In this document: one piece after another, positions 16,002 to 25,700 of the stretch
Layout: each line of letters begins with the position of its first letter
Numbering within the stretch: position 1 is the first letter of the stretch
Source: Bacteroidota bacterium
Lineage (GTDB): Bacteria; Bacteroidota; Bacteroidia; Chitinophagales; Chitinophagaceae
Assembly: GCA_023423405.1 (NCBI GenBank)
Contig: JAFAFR010000043.1
Span: forward strand, 434,001 to 498,000
DNA length: 64,000 nucleotides
Direction of reading: 5' to 3'
Translations under genes and position numbers: made by a program
Notes under the pieces: generated by a model
The model's database searches: none
What the model saw: only the letters and a program-made list of their open reading frames with translations
What the model was told of the DNA's origin: nothing

Positions 16002-16991
16002 TTATTTTTTCAGGTACATCACCTCTTTAACCAGTTTCACCGTGCGGCTTATATCCGGGAGCGCGGCTGCCACCAGGTTGGGGGCATAGTGCAGGGGCGC
16101 ATCTGCCGCTGTAATGCGACGGATGGGAGCATCCAGGTAATCGAAGCCTTCTTTCTGGATCCTGTAGGTGATCTCTGAAGATACGGAAGCGAAGGGCCAC
16201 TGCTCTTCCACGATCACCAGGCGGTTGGTTTTCTTAACGCTTTCCAGGATGGTCTGCCAGTCGAGCGGACGGATGGTGCGCAGGTCGATCACTTCGGCCT
16301 GAACGCCTTCTTTTTCCAGCTCTGCAGCCGCCCCCAGGGCCACTTTCATCATCTTATTGAAGGAAACAATGGTTACATCCTTTCCTTCTTTTTTCACGTC
16401 GGCCTTTCCCAGCGGGATATAATATTCTTCTTCCGGCACATCTCCCTTTTCGCCGTACATCACTTCACTTTCCATGAAGATCACCGGGTCTTCTTCATAA
16501 CGGATCGATTGTTTCAAAAGCCCTTTGGCATCATAAGGATTGCTGGGGGAAACCACTTTCAGGCCGGGAATATTGGCATAGTAACTTTCAAAGGCGGTGC
16601 TGTGCTGGGCGCCGAGTTGTCCGGCTGAGCCATTGGGCCCGCGGAAAACGATGGGACAACTCAACTGACCGCCGCTCATGGCCAGCATTTTGGAAGCGGT
16701 GTTCAGGATCTGGTCGAGGGCCAGTACGGCAAAGTTCCAGGTCATGAATTCCACAATGGGACGCAGGCCGTTCTGGGCGGCGCCCACCCCTACGGCGGCA
16801 AAGCCAAGCTCTGAAATGGGCGTGTCTATCACACGTTTGGGGCCGAATTCGTCCAGCATGCCCTGGCTTACCTTATAGGCGCCATTGTACTCAGCTACTT
16901 CTTCTCCCATCAGGAATACGCGGTCATCGCGGCGGAATTCCTCGTTCATTGCTTCGCGCAGCGCTTCTCTAAATGCGATAGATCTTGCCAT
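16002..16991 (-). CDS. pdhB: Pyruvate dehydrogenase E1 component, beta subunit
   Basis: 329 residues. The beta subunit of the thiamine-diphosphate alpha2beta2 E1 that decarboxylates pyruvate and passes the acetyl group to E2 lipoyl domains. It has the transketolase pyrimidine-binding domain (ALREAMNEEFRRDDRVFLMGEEVAEYNGAYKVSQGM, with the ThDP-activating Glu) and the transketolase C-terminal domain (KVVSPSNPYDAKGLL, VIDLRTIRPLD, IVEEQWPFASVSSEI). Length and motifs are normal. Neither the alpha subunit nor E2 lies next to it, so the complex is encoded at several loci here. A bidirectional terminator lies just past the stop. Confidence 0.95.
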   Translation of the reverse strand: MARSIAFREALREAMNEEFRRDDRVFLMGEEVAEYNGAYKVSQGMLDEFGPKRVIDTPISELGFAAVGVGAAQNGLRPIVEFMTWNFAVLALDQILNTASKMLAMSGGQLSCPIVFRGPNGSAGQLGAQHSTAFESYYANIPGLKVVSPSNPYDAKGLLKQSIRYEEDPVIFMESEVMYGEKGDVPEEEYYIPLGKADVKKEGKDVTIVSFNKMMKVALGAAAELEKEGVQAEVIDLRTIRPLDWQTILESVKKTNRLVIVEEQWPFASVSSEITYRIQKEGFDYLDAPIRRITAADAPLHYAPNLVAAALPDISRTVKLVKEVMYLKK

Positions 16992-17066
16992 TCATTTCGA
17001 TTTTGGAGTGGCAAAAATATTGGATCGCAAGCAAAGCGCAAAAAATGAAGGGCTTGGGAGAAGGGC

Positions 17067-18389
17067 TTAATGCCCGATCCGGTTTTCCAGCAGCAGGGAG
17101 GGTTTCTGCACATGGAGCTGGTTATAGAGGTGGATCCGGGCGGGGCTGCTCCGCGCCGCTTCCCGCTCACTGCTCCTGAAGCTGCCGGTACCCAGGTAGG
17201 TATGGGCCGCTTTAAGACAGTCTTCCGAAAGGTCTCCCCAGGCTTTGTCGAGGCCGTCGGCCACCACCTTATCAGGTGTAAAGCCGCCAAAATAATTGCC
17301 CTCCCCATTGGCATTGATGATCCGCAGTGAAACGGGAAAAGCATACCAGTCACCCACCGGGATGGGAAAAAATCCAACCGGTTTGCCCGAGGAGCGGCTG
17401 GGACCAACCAGTTTTACATTGAGCTGGGGCCGCATGATATTGATGAGCGCCTCGCTGGCCGACGCACTGTTCTGGGATATGATGAACACAATATTTTTTG
17501 GTTCTACCGTTCCTTTTTTCCCGAAATCGGCGCTGCTGTTCAGGTCGCTCAGTTTATCGTTAAGCTGTTCGCGGTACATCAGCGATTTGTCTTTGGCAGA
17601 TGGCACCAGGTAATTGGCCAGTTCTTCCTGCAGGGCAACATAACCACCGCCGTTGTAACGGAGATCAATGATCAGGTCGGTGGCCCCATTGGCGGCAAAT
17701 TCTTCGAAACTCCTGGCAAACTGCTTCTTCATATTGTCAATATTGCCCAGGAAGGAATTCAGCACCAGGTACCCGATCTTTTTGGCGCCCGCTTCATAAA
17801 CGGTATCCAGCAAAATGGGCTGTTCCTGGTAAGTGCCGGGAACAAGGTTCAACTCACCCCCCGTGCCGTCGGGTTTCTCGAAACCGATGGTTGCAGCCGT
17901 GCCGCCGTAAATAGCATCTACAATAAAGTTGATGCTTGATTCCGTAGCGGTGATATCTGTCCGGCCGTTGATCCGGGTAATGCGCCATGACCTTTGTACG
18001 CCGGCCTTTCCGGCCACCGAAGCCGGTTCCACGTATGAGACCCGCAGATCGTTTTCATCATGGAAAAATACACCTATTCCCAGGTCGCCGGCAAGGCCGC
18101 CGCTGACATCGTTCCATTCCGACTGGAGCATCCCGAAACTCCAGTGGTCTACTGCAGCATTGAACCCCGGTTCCGAACTGTAGGCGCGAATGGCCTGCAT
18201 CAGTGCATTGGGGTCTCCGTATTGAGCAGATGAAAATGTAGCGGGAATCTGGTTGTACCAGAGGTAATATTCCCGGGCGATCAGCAGGGAACTGTCGAGC
18301 AGATCTGCCGATCCGCCGCCTCCCTGTTCTTTTTTACAGGCCGCTGTTCCAAGTACCAGCAGCAGGATGCCAATAACCGGGTATCTCAT
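17067..18389 (-). CDS. S41-family C-terminal-processing-type peptidase, lipoprotein
   Basis: 440 residues from the ATG at 18389, which places a lipobox (VLGTAAC, C18) correctly; the longer reading to 18434 would bury it. An N-terminal helical cap (SLLIAREYYLWYNQIP) is followed by a PDZ-like region (DLGIGVFFHDENDLRVSYVEPASVAGKAGVQ) and the S41 protease core (YLVLNSFLGN, DLIIDLRYNGGGYV). The catalytic dyad is the Ser in QNSASASEALIN and the Lys in SSGKPVGFFP. The cell-surface or periplasmic location is inferred from the lipobox. It is the last gene of the SusC/SusD locus, 70 bases after the collagen-like gene. Confidence 0.92.
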   Translation of the reverse strand: MRYPVIGILLLVLGTAACKKEQGGGGSADLLDSSLLIAREYYLWYNQIPATFSSAQYGDPNALMQAIRAYSSEPGFNAAVDHWSFGMLQSEWNDVSGGLAGDLGIGVFFHDENDLRVSYVEPASVAGKAGVQRSWRITRINGRTDITATESSINFIVDAIYGGTAATIGFEKPDGTGGELNLVPGTYQEQPILLDTVYEAGAKKIGYLVLNSFLGNIDNMKKQFARSFEEFAANGATDLIIDLRYNGGGYVALQEELANYLVPSAKDKSLMYREQLNDKLSDLNSSADFGKKGTVEPKNIVFIISQNSASASEALINIMRPQLNVKLVGPSRSSGKPVGFFPIPVGDWYAFPVSLRIINANGEGNYFGGFTPDKVVADGLDKAWGDLSEDCLKAAHTYLGTGSFRSSEREAARSSPARIHLYNQLHVQKPSLLLENRIGH

Positions 18390-18459
18390 GTGATCGCATT
18401 TACAGGAATACCGGTCTGGCCGACCGGTATTCACTTATTAAAGATATCTGCAACTGAAT

Positions 18460-19014
18460 TTAGTCTTTCAGGTTGTAGAATTTTTTAACGGAATTATAGT
18501 CTTTCCAATCCACCTGCGAACGGCCATCTTCAACGCCGCCGGGGATGAGAATATAACGGAAAGGCAGGTCTGTCAGCACATAATTCGAAAGTATGGCGAC
18601 AATGTTTTCTGCATATACCGGGTCCAGCGTCATGTATGCATCGTTCTCGTCAGGATTTTCTATGAAAAATCCCGGGTGTATTACCGCAGGCAGCGGAAAT
18701 ACAAGCGGTTGGTCAGCACTTCCAAGGTTAACGTACACTTTGATGGAACCGCTGTTCAGGATGTCTTTGCTGAGGCTGGGCGCTTCAATTTCACTATAGC
18801 CCGTTTCATCTGAGGAAACGGGTATCCAGGCGGAATAGATCACGTTGGCCGTTCCGGTTTCACCTGCGGGGCCCTGCGGGCCGGTGGGTCCTGCGGGACC
18901 AGCAGGGCCAGCCGGACCTTGCGGACCGGTATCTCCTTCTTTTGAACAGGAAGCCAATGTGAACATAAGGGCCAGCAGCCCGAGACCGGTCGTTTTGAGG
19001 ATCAATCTTTTCAT
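18460..19014 (-). CDS. Lipoprotein with a collagen-like Gly-X-Y segment
   Basis: 184 residues. Signal peptide and lipobox (LMFTLASC), then about nine uninterrupted Gly-X-Y triplets beginning GDTGPQGPAGPAGPAGPTG, then a globular C-terminal domain of about 130 residues (ANVIYSAWIPVSSDETGYSE onwards) of unknown fold. A short collagen stalk holding a head away from the outer membrane would explain the layout. Such lipoproteins are common in Bacteroidota. It lies between the DUF4302 and S41 peptidase genes. The GC-rich triplet coding is local and shows no sign of being anything other than repeat-driven. Confidence 0.85.
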   Translation of the reverse strand: MKRLILKTTGLGLLALMFTLASCSKEGDTGPQGPAGPAGPAGPTGPQGPAGETGTANVIYSAWIPVSSDETGYSEIEAPSLSKDILNSGSIKVYVNLGSADQPLVFPLPAVIHPGFFIENPDENDAYMTLDPVYAENIVAILSNYVLTDLPFRYILIPGGVEDGRSQVDWKDYNSVKKFYNLKD

Positions 19015-19103
19015 ATAGTTTGCTTTTATTTGTTTGGCTGCTCTAAAGTTAAATGATTTTGTTATGCGTTCAGAAGTGAGAATGAATTATTGAAATCCCG
19101 TTA

Positions 19104-20408
19104 CTAATAAGTCCAGTTGATCCAGGACCGCGCATCGTCGGCGCTCACCATGTCATAGGTACCCGCGCTGGTTTGCACCAGGTAAAACCCGTCGGCATCG
19201 TTCAATCGGATAGCTGTTTTTTCAAAAACCTCTTCCGCTTCGGGCGGAACAGTACCCAGTATGCCCAGGATGTCGAAGATCACCCGGCCGTCGCTGGTGA
19301 ACTGGGGCGGACTGTAACCCGCGCCAAAGCCCAGCGCAAGCCCATTGCTGGTATAAGTCACAAAGCCCAGCAGGTCGTACCGGATGCCACCCGAAGTGCC
19401 AAAGGCAGGCCAAAAGATCATGAAATAATAATTGGGAATACTGTTAACGCCATAGGCATCGTCTACTCCATTTACATGGAACCCGTTCCAGGAGATCCAG
19501 TAGGTGTCGCTGTTAGCCACCGTTTGCCACCAGCGCCTGGGTGCGTTGAGATCAACCCTTATGGGAGCGGTGGCGCCTGCTATGGTGGTTGTTTTTCCAT
19601 TGACCTCCATCTGCATGGTGTGGTTGCCGGCATTCCATTCAAAATCGGAAAACCCGGTTATGGTGGTACTGCCGTTCACAAGCGGTTGTTCAAAGACCAG
19701 TCCCGTTCTGTCGAAATAATAACGGGTGGTAAAACTGCGAACCGTTCCGCCGGATTCCCAGTTGATAAGAATGGTCCTGGTTACCGGGTTAACGTACAAT
19801 TCATACGTAACGCCGTCCAGCCTGAACCGCTTAAAGTATTCGAGGATGTCCTGAATTTTCAGGAAGGAAAGATTGCTGACCCATATGCCATTCTGCCAGG
19901 CATCGTAGTCTTCCTGGCTGGCCCTTACCAGCTTGAGTTTGGTTCCATAAAACCTTCCTGTCAATAAAATGCTGTCGGCATACAGGGTATCCAGCGAATA
20001 TTCAAAATCGGTAAGCAATCCTTCGCCATCGTTCCCTCCGTTCACGAGCCCGTTGGGATCTCCCAGCAGGTGTACATAACTGTAGGTATCAAAAATAAGT
20101 ACCGGCTGTTGCAGTGATTTCAACCGGTAACTGCTTTCCTTTTCTTCGCTGGCCGTTGTTTCATCGAAATCGCAGAACATAAAAACACGGTTCGATTCAT
20201 TGAAACGAAAATGAAAATTGAAAAGGGCCCCCGTGCCGGTGGTGAGGGTGGCTTCCCAGCCTGCCGGCGATCCCTGCAGGGTGCTTTGATAAGCGGCCAG
20301 GGTTTCGTTGATGCGCTCATCGGGCGATTTATCGAAAACGTGGTCGTCCTTTTTACAGGCTCCTAAAAAGCCGGCACTCAAAAAAAGGAAGAGGATTATT
20401 TTTCTCAT
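19104..20408 (-). CDS. DUF4302 lipoprotein
   Basis: 434 residues. The lipobox is GFLGACKKD. The mature protein fits DUF4302: SPDERINETLAAYQSTLQGSPAGWEATL near the N-terminus, then a strand-rich body (FNFHFRFNESNRVFMFCDF, LIFDTYSYVHLLGDPNG, DSILLTGRFYGTKLKLVRAS). The family occurs with SusC/SusD pairs that carry an HExxH lipoprotein, and this is the arrangement here: it starts 8 bases after the metallohydrolase stop. It is probably a surface-exposed accessory binding lipoprotein; the ligand is unknown. Confidence 0.88.
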   Translation of the reverse strand: MRKIILFLFLSAGFLGACKKDDHVFDKSPDERINETLAAYQSTLQGSPAGWEATLTTGTGALFNFHFRFNESNRVFMFCDFDETTASEEKESSYRLKSLQQPVLIFDTYSYVHLLGDPNGLVNGGNDGEGLLTDFEYSLDTLYADSILLTGRFYGTKLKLVRASQEDYDAWQNGIWVSNLSFLKIQDILEYFKRFRLDGVTYELYVNPVTRTILINWESGGTVRSFTTRYYFDRTGLVFEQPLVNGSTTITGFSDFEWNAGNHTMQMEVNGKTTTIAGATAPIRVDLNAPRRWWQTVANSDTYWISWNGFHVNGVDDAYGVNSIPNYYFMIFWPAFGTSGGIRYDLLGFVTYTSNGLALGFGAGYSPPQFTSDGRVIFDILGILGTVPPEAEEVFEKTAIRLNDADGFYLVQTSAGTYDMVSADDARSWINWTY

Positions 20409-20416
20409 AACGGCTT

Positions 20417-21301
20417 TTATTTAATGATGCTGGTAATAGCAGTCCTGGTACGCGATTGCAGGCTGTAGAAATCGATCCCCCAGGCATTGCGGAAATAGTC
20501 CACCACCATGGCCTCTTTCTGCAGCAGGGCATTGCGGCCCTGTTCGCTGCTGATGGAAGCCAGCATTTCCTTCCACCAGCCATCGCCGTTCACCAGCAGG
20601 TAGCAAACGGTTTCAGCGAAATCATCATCCGGTTTGCTCATGGCGTAGGCCGTAATGAAACCTGCTTCATGCGCGTCTCCGTTGCTCACGTTGTTCCAGT
20701 TGGAGGTATAACCGCCGGTGATGGTCTTGAATGCCACCGGGTACATGATGTTGAAATGAAGGGTATGCGCAAACTCGTGCTCAATGGTTTCGAACATGCG
20801 CTTTACAATATTTGAGTCCGAAGCGATATAACCGGGCATGTTTTTTGTCCGGAAATTATTTACATCAAAAAGCAGGATCCTGCCTTCGCCTTCCGCCTGG
20901 CCCAGGAGAACGGTGCCATCGCTGTTATAACTGGCGCTGCCAAAAAGAATCACAAAGCGGGGCATGTATTTTCGCATGAAATCGGGGCCTGCCTCTGCTT
21001 CATAAGGTCCGATCCATACCGATTTGATGCTGCTCATAACCGGGATCACCTGCCCTTCATCGGGTGGGGTTACAAACTTGCTGATATCGCCCAACTCAGT
21101 CTGGGTCCACTTGTATTTTACGTCCACGTTATAAGGCTGGGTATAGTTGGCATAGATCCAGTCGTCGATGGGACCTTTCACCCATTCGTCGCCCCCCAGC
21201 CCGGGGATATCGTCTGCATTGCCGGTGATCTCATCTTTTTTGCAGGCCGCAAAACCCAGGAGCAGCAGCAACAGCAAATTTCTTATCTCTACTATTTTCA
21301 T
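20417..21301 (-). CDS. Substrate-import-associated zinc metallohydrolase lipoprotein
   Basis: 294 residues. The lipobox is LLGFAACKKDE. The zinc motif HEFAH (within TIEHEFAHTLHF, about residues 172-183) supplies two His ligands and the catalytic Glu. A Glu in DDDFAETVCYLL, about 55 residues on, is a likely third ligand, and the WGIDFY segment closes the domain. This matches the HExxH lipoprotein family that sits next to TonB-linked SusC/SusD pairs. The substrate is unknown; a surface peptidase preparing ligand for import is the simplest reading. It starts 17 bases after the SusD stop. Confidence 0.9.
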   Translation of the reverse strand: MKIVEIRNLLLLLLLGFAACKKDEITGNADDIPGLGGDEWVKGPIDDWIYANYTQPYNVDVKYKWTQTELGDISKFVTPPDEGQVIPVMSSIKSVWIGPYEAEAGPDFMRKYMPRFVILFGSASYNSDGTVLLGQAEGEGRILLFDVNNFRTKNMPGYIASDSNIVKRMFETIEHEFAHTLHFNIMYPVAFKTITGGYTSNWNNVSNGDAHEAGFITAYAMSKPDDDFAETVCYLLVNGDGWWKEMLASISSEQGRNALLQKEAMVVDYFRNAWGIDFYSLQSRTRTAITSIIK

Positions 21302-21318
21302 GGTGTTGGTATCAGCGT

Positions 21319-22785
21319 TTAACGGGGATTGGGTTCAAGTCCGGATAAACTGGTGGACTGGGGCAACTGCAGCATCTTCCGGTTATCGTCGCCACTCAGT
21401 TGGTACATTTCCCCGTCGGATGAAAAATGCACCACGGGAATCTTCAGGCGCAATATGTCGAGCCAGCGCATGCCTTCCTGTACGTATTCCGCGCGTTTAA
21501 AATCCAGCACGGTTCTCACAAGGCCTATCGTGTTATTCGCGATGCCGTAGAAGTTGCGGATTTTATTGATGGTAATGGCATTGGAAGCAGAACTGTAATT
21601 CCTGATCCTGGTGCTGGCATAGGTATTCAGGTCGCTGAGGGTAGAACTGCTGTTTCCCAGCCAGGCATTGGCTTCGGCCCGGTTCAGCAAAACCTCTTCG
21701 GCGGTAAGCATGGGCACCATCACATAGGGCATACCGATATTGGCATTAATGGAGCTCTGCACAAAATATTCGTTGATCTTTGGGATCATCAGGTTGTTTT
21801 CACCTGCGGTATACAATTGATACCGGAAAGCCCATTCGCCACCAGTCACATTTTCTCCCAGGATCTCGTCGCGTTTTGCAGTGGTCATGCCGTACCGCAC
21901 AACGTAATAATAACGGGCCCAGGTAGACGAAGATTCAACCAGTAGCAGGTTGGCTGCTGTGCTCGCCTGCGCATAGGTTTCAAACATTTGCTGGTAAGTG
22001 AGGGACAGGTAGGTGGTGTTCCAGGGACGTAACCAGTTAACCGGGTTGCCCGATCCCAGGGCCAGGTTGGCATGTTCCACCACTTTTGCGTAATCCTGTT
22101 TGAAGAGGAAAAAACGCGCGGCAAAAGCGTGCGCTGCCATCCGCGTAAAGTGATATTTGGGAACGGTATAGCGGTTGTCGTCCAGCAATGGCAGGCCTTC
22201 TTCCAGGTCTTTCTGGATCATCTGGTACACATAGTCCACGGTTTTGCGCTCGTATGGTTTGATCACCACATTTTCCGGTTCGGTCACATAAGGAATGCCG
22301 GGATCGGTGGTGGCTGTTTCCGGATCATAGGATCTTGCAAAAAAGATCACCAGCATGAAATGGCTGAAGGCCCTGCATACCAGCGCCTCCCCTTTCTGGC
22401 TCACATAATTTTGCGGGTCCGGCGCCGAATTGCAGGTTTGCAAAGCCTGGTTGGCGGCAGCGATGGCCGCATAGGCGGCATTCCAGAAGTATTCCGGAGA
22501 ATCCTGGTTGTTGTCTGAAATATCTTCGAAGCGGAAAGATCCCGTATTGGTCAGATCAGGCGCGCCTATTCCCTTGTCGGCAACATTGTCCGACATGCTT
22601 TCTGCAAAATCCATATAGTTGGCCTGCGGATAAGCCGTTCCTAGCAATTGCGACACCTTTTCCGGTGTGTTGAGCTCGGTGCGGTTGTCAGGCGCCTTCT
22701 CCAGGAATTTGGAACATCCCGAAAAACCACCCGCCAGCAACAACGCCGTATATGCCATCAGTTTTTTCATGTTCGTCGTTTTCAT
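21319..22785 (-). CDS. SusD/RagB-family substrate-binding lipoprotein
   Basis: 488 residues from the ATG at 22785 (MKTTNMKKLMAYTALLL, lipobox GGFSGC). The next ATG at 22770 is equally possible; the longer reading to 22893 has no signal peptide at its start. The SusD fold is seen as a TPR-like helical scaffold (EYFWNAAYAAIAAANQALQTC, GEALVCRAFSHFMLVIFFARSYD) and the C-terminal RagB/SusD domain (AEEVLLNRAEANAWLG, RRAEYVQEGMRWLDILRLK-type ending, here FKRAEYVQEGMRWLDI). It forms the lid of the SusC transporter on the cell surface. The SusC stop is one base upstream. Confidence 0.94.
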   Translation of the reverse strand: MKTTNMKKLMAYTALLLAGGFSGCSKFLEKAPDNRTELNTPEKVSQLLGTAYPQANYMDFAESMSDNVADKGIGAPDLTNTGSFRFEDISDNNQDSPEYFWNAAYAAIAAANQALQTCNSAPDPQNYVSQKGEALVCRAFSHFMLVIFFARSYDPETATTDPGIPYVTEPENVVIKPYERKTVDYVYQMIQKDLEEGLPLLDDNRYTVPKYHFTRMAAHAFAARFFLFKQDYAKVVEHANLALGSGNPVNWLRPWNTTYLSLTYQQMFETYAQASTAANLLLVESSSTWARYYYVVRYGMTTAKRDEILGENVTGGEWAFRYQLYTAGENNLMIPKINEYFVQSSINANIGMPYVMVPMLTAEEVLLNRAEANAWLGNSSSTLSDLNTYASTRIRNYSSASNAITINKIRNFYGIANNTIGLVRTVLDFKRAEYVQEGMRWLDILRLKIPVVHFSSDGEMYQLSGDDNRKMLQLPQSTSLSGLEPNPR

Positions 22786-22786
22786 A

Positions 22787-25700
22787 TCAGAAGGACAGCT
22801 TGAGCGATAAAGTGAATTGTTTCTGGATCGGTTGCGCCACTCCTCCGCTATTGAAAAATTCAGGATCCTGCCCGTTGAGTTTTGGATCGGCATAGATCAG
22901 CCAGGGATTGGTAGCCGCCAGTGAAACGCTGGCATTGCTGGCCCTGATCTGCTGGATGAAATGTGCCGGCAACTGGTAACTGAGCGATACGGTTTTCAGT
23001 CGTACGAATGCACCACTCACCACTCTTTCTGTAGAATAGTTGTAGTTGTTGTATGGATAGGAACCTGTTAAACGCGACTGTTCAAATACACCCAAAATAG
23101 AAGGTATGGAAGTATAGGCTTCATCCCCCGGCATCACCCAGCGGTCGTAAAACTCCCGGGGCATGGCGTCCAGGTCGGAATACAGGGTCCTGAAAAATGG
23201 ATACAGCCGGATCTTGTTGCCCGCCTGGTAAGTAATGAACAGGTTTAATGCAAATGCCTTGTAGTGGAAGGTGTTGCTGAAGCCGCCGTTGATGGTGGGA
23301 TCAACGGGACCTTCGTATTTCAGGTAGGAAGTATTTTGGTCCTGCAGGTAAACCGCCGAATTGGATTTTCCTGTTTCATCGGTAAAGAGCGGCATGCCGG
23401 TGCGATGATCCAGGCCATTGAACTGCAGCGAAAAAAGACTGCGCACGGGATATCCTTCCTTGTTACCGCCTTCCGGCACTACCAGGCTGAAAATATTGGG
23501 TTCGTTGCGGGCATTGGTAATGCGGTTTTGGTTATACCCAAAGGTGGCAGTGGACCGCCAACTGAAATCCTTACCACGTATGATGTCGCCGTTCAACAAC
23601 ACTTCACCCCCATAGGATTCCATATCGGCGTAGTTGGCTGCCTTATAGGCTTCCCCGCCCACGCCCGAAGTTTTGATAAGGCTGATCAGGTCAAAGCTCT
23701 GGCGGTAATAGGCGTCCAGGCTAAAACTCAGCCGGCGGTTGAACAGTGCGCCATCGAGCCCGATATTGCCGGTATACAATTTTTCCCAGGTCAGCTCCTT
23801 GTTTTCCAGGTTGGCCAGGGTGATCACCGATTCTTTTTCCGTTTGGTAGGGCCGGTTGGTGATCATGGTACGCAACACGATGTTGGAATTGGTAGCGGGA
23901 CCCATGCTGGCGGTGAGGCCATAGCTGGCGCGAAGGGTCAGGTAGTCGAACAGGTCCTGGTTCTCCATAAACGCTTCTTTTTCGATGTTCCAGGATGCTG
24001 CCACGCTCCAGGTGGGCAGCCAGCGGGCCTGCTGGGAACTGCCCAGGCGGTTGGATCCGTCGTAACGCCCCGTGGCCGTGAAATTGAAACGGTTGTCGAA
24101 ACTATAGTTTCCTGTTGCATAAAAAGCCACAAAACGATCGTAGTCCTTGCTCATGCCGTAATAAGGAAAGTTCTGCTCGATGGTTTTCTTCAGGATCCTG
24201 TAGTCGATCAGTGGAATGCCGCCGTTGTCGTACTGGTATCCATATCCTGTGTTGTTGAAATTTTGCCGGTCGGAAGAACGGATCTGCATGCCGCCCAGGA
24301 GGTTGAGGCTTCCCTTTTCTCCTATATCGGAGGAATAATTCAGGTGGTTGCGTACATCGTAGCCAATGAGATAATCTTCGTTGCGGTTGTAAAAGCCACC
24401 ATAGGGCAAAACCACTACCGGTTCGGCTTCCGGGTCATCGGGATCGCGGTAGAGGTATTTGTTATTCTGGCGGATCACCGAGGTTCCTGCTGAGCGGTAG
24501 GCCTCGGCCATATTGGAATATTCGGTGATCTGGTGTTCCTGTACGGAACGCACATACCGTGCCGCACCGGTGAACTCGTAGCGGAACTTGTCGCTGAACT
24601 TATACGTCGCGTCGATCTGCAGTTTGAGGTCGATGATATTGATGTCGAGGTAATTGTTATCGAGTTCGTTGATGATGTTAAAAGGCGCAAAATTGCGGCG
24701 GAAATACTCGAGGTTGCCGTTTTCATCATAAGCGGTCAGGGTGCGGCTGGTATTGAGCGCATAGCTGAACGGGTTGATGTCGAAATCACGGTCGTACTGT
24801 CCCTCAACGGGATTCGGATTTCGGGTAAGGGTGCCCGGGGCACGCTGCTGGCGGATGGAGCCGAGGGTGGAAAAGCCCACATTGAAGCGATCGGAAAATT
24901 TATAATTGTTCCGGAAGTTCATGGTGAAACGCTTCACATTGTCGGCGATGGTCCAGCCATTGTCGCCGTAATAGCTCAATGAAAAATAGTTCTGCGATTT
25001 ATCTGTTCCGCCGGCGATGCTGAGTGAGTGCTCCTGGATAAAATTGTTGCGGAAGAGCAGGTCGAACCAGTCGGTATTGGCATAAGCATACCGCTTTAAA
25101 AAAGCGGACCTCGCTTCGGTAGTATTTTCCAGGTCGAAGGTGCCGGCATCAGTGAGTCCCAGTTTCTCATACATTTTGCCATACACGCCGTTATCGCCGC
25201 GGCTGAGGATGGTGTAGTTGAGGCTGCCTTTTCTCTCCAGTTCGGCCAGCACGCTCATTTGCTCCATGGAGTTCATGATATTGTAACTGCCGTAATTGGG
25301 TTTGAGCTGAACGCCATAGTTGCCGTTGTAAGAAACCACGGCCTTGCCCGACTTCCCTTTTTTGGTGGTGATCACTACCACACCGTTCATTGCCCGGGCG
25401 CCATAAAGTGCTGTTGCAGCCGCATCTTTCAGGATGTCGAAGCTTTCAATATCGTTGGCGTTGAGCCCGGCAACGGATGAACCCAGCAATGTGGTTGGGT
25501 CGCCGCTGGAGAGCTGGTCGTTGGAAATGTTCACAATGTCTTCCAGCACCACGCCGTCCACCACCCATAGCGGTTTGTTATCACCGTTCAGGGAGGTGGC
25601 GCCTCTTATCCGCACTTTGGGTGCGGCGCCGAATGCGCCCGACACGTTCTGTACCGCCACGCCCGCTACCCGGCCTTCCAGCATCCGGCTGACATCGGCC

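Noticed and set aside
18880..18950. Repetitive GC-rich stretch that could be taken for a direct-repeat array
   Set aside because: It encodes Gly-X-Y collagen-like triplets within a lipoprotein gene; repeat units are 9 bases, with no spacers, so it is not a CRISPR array.
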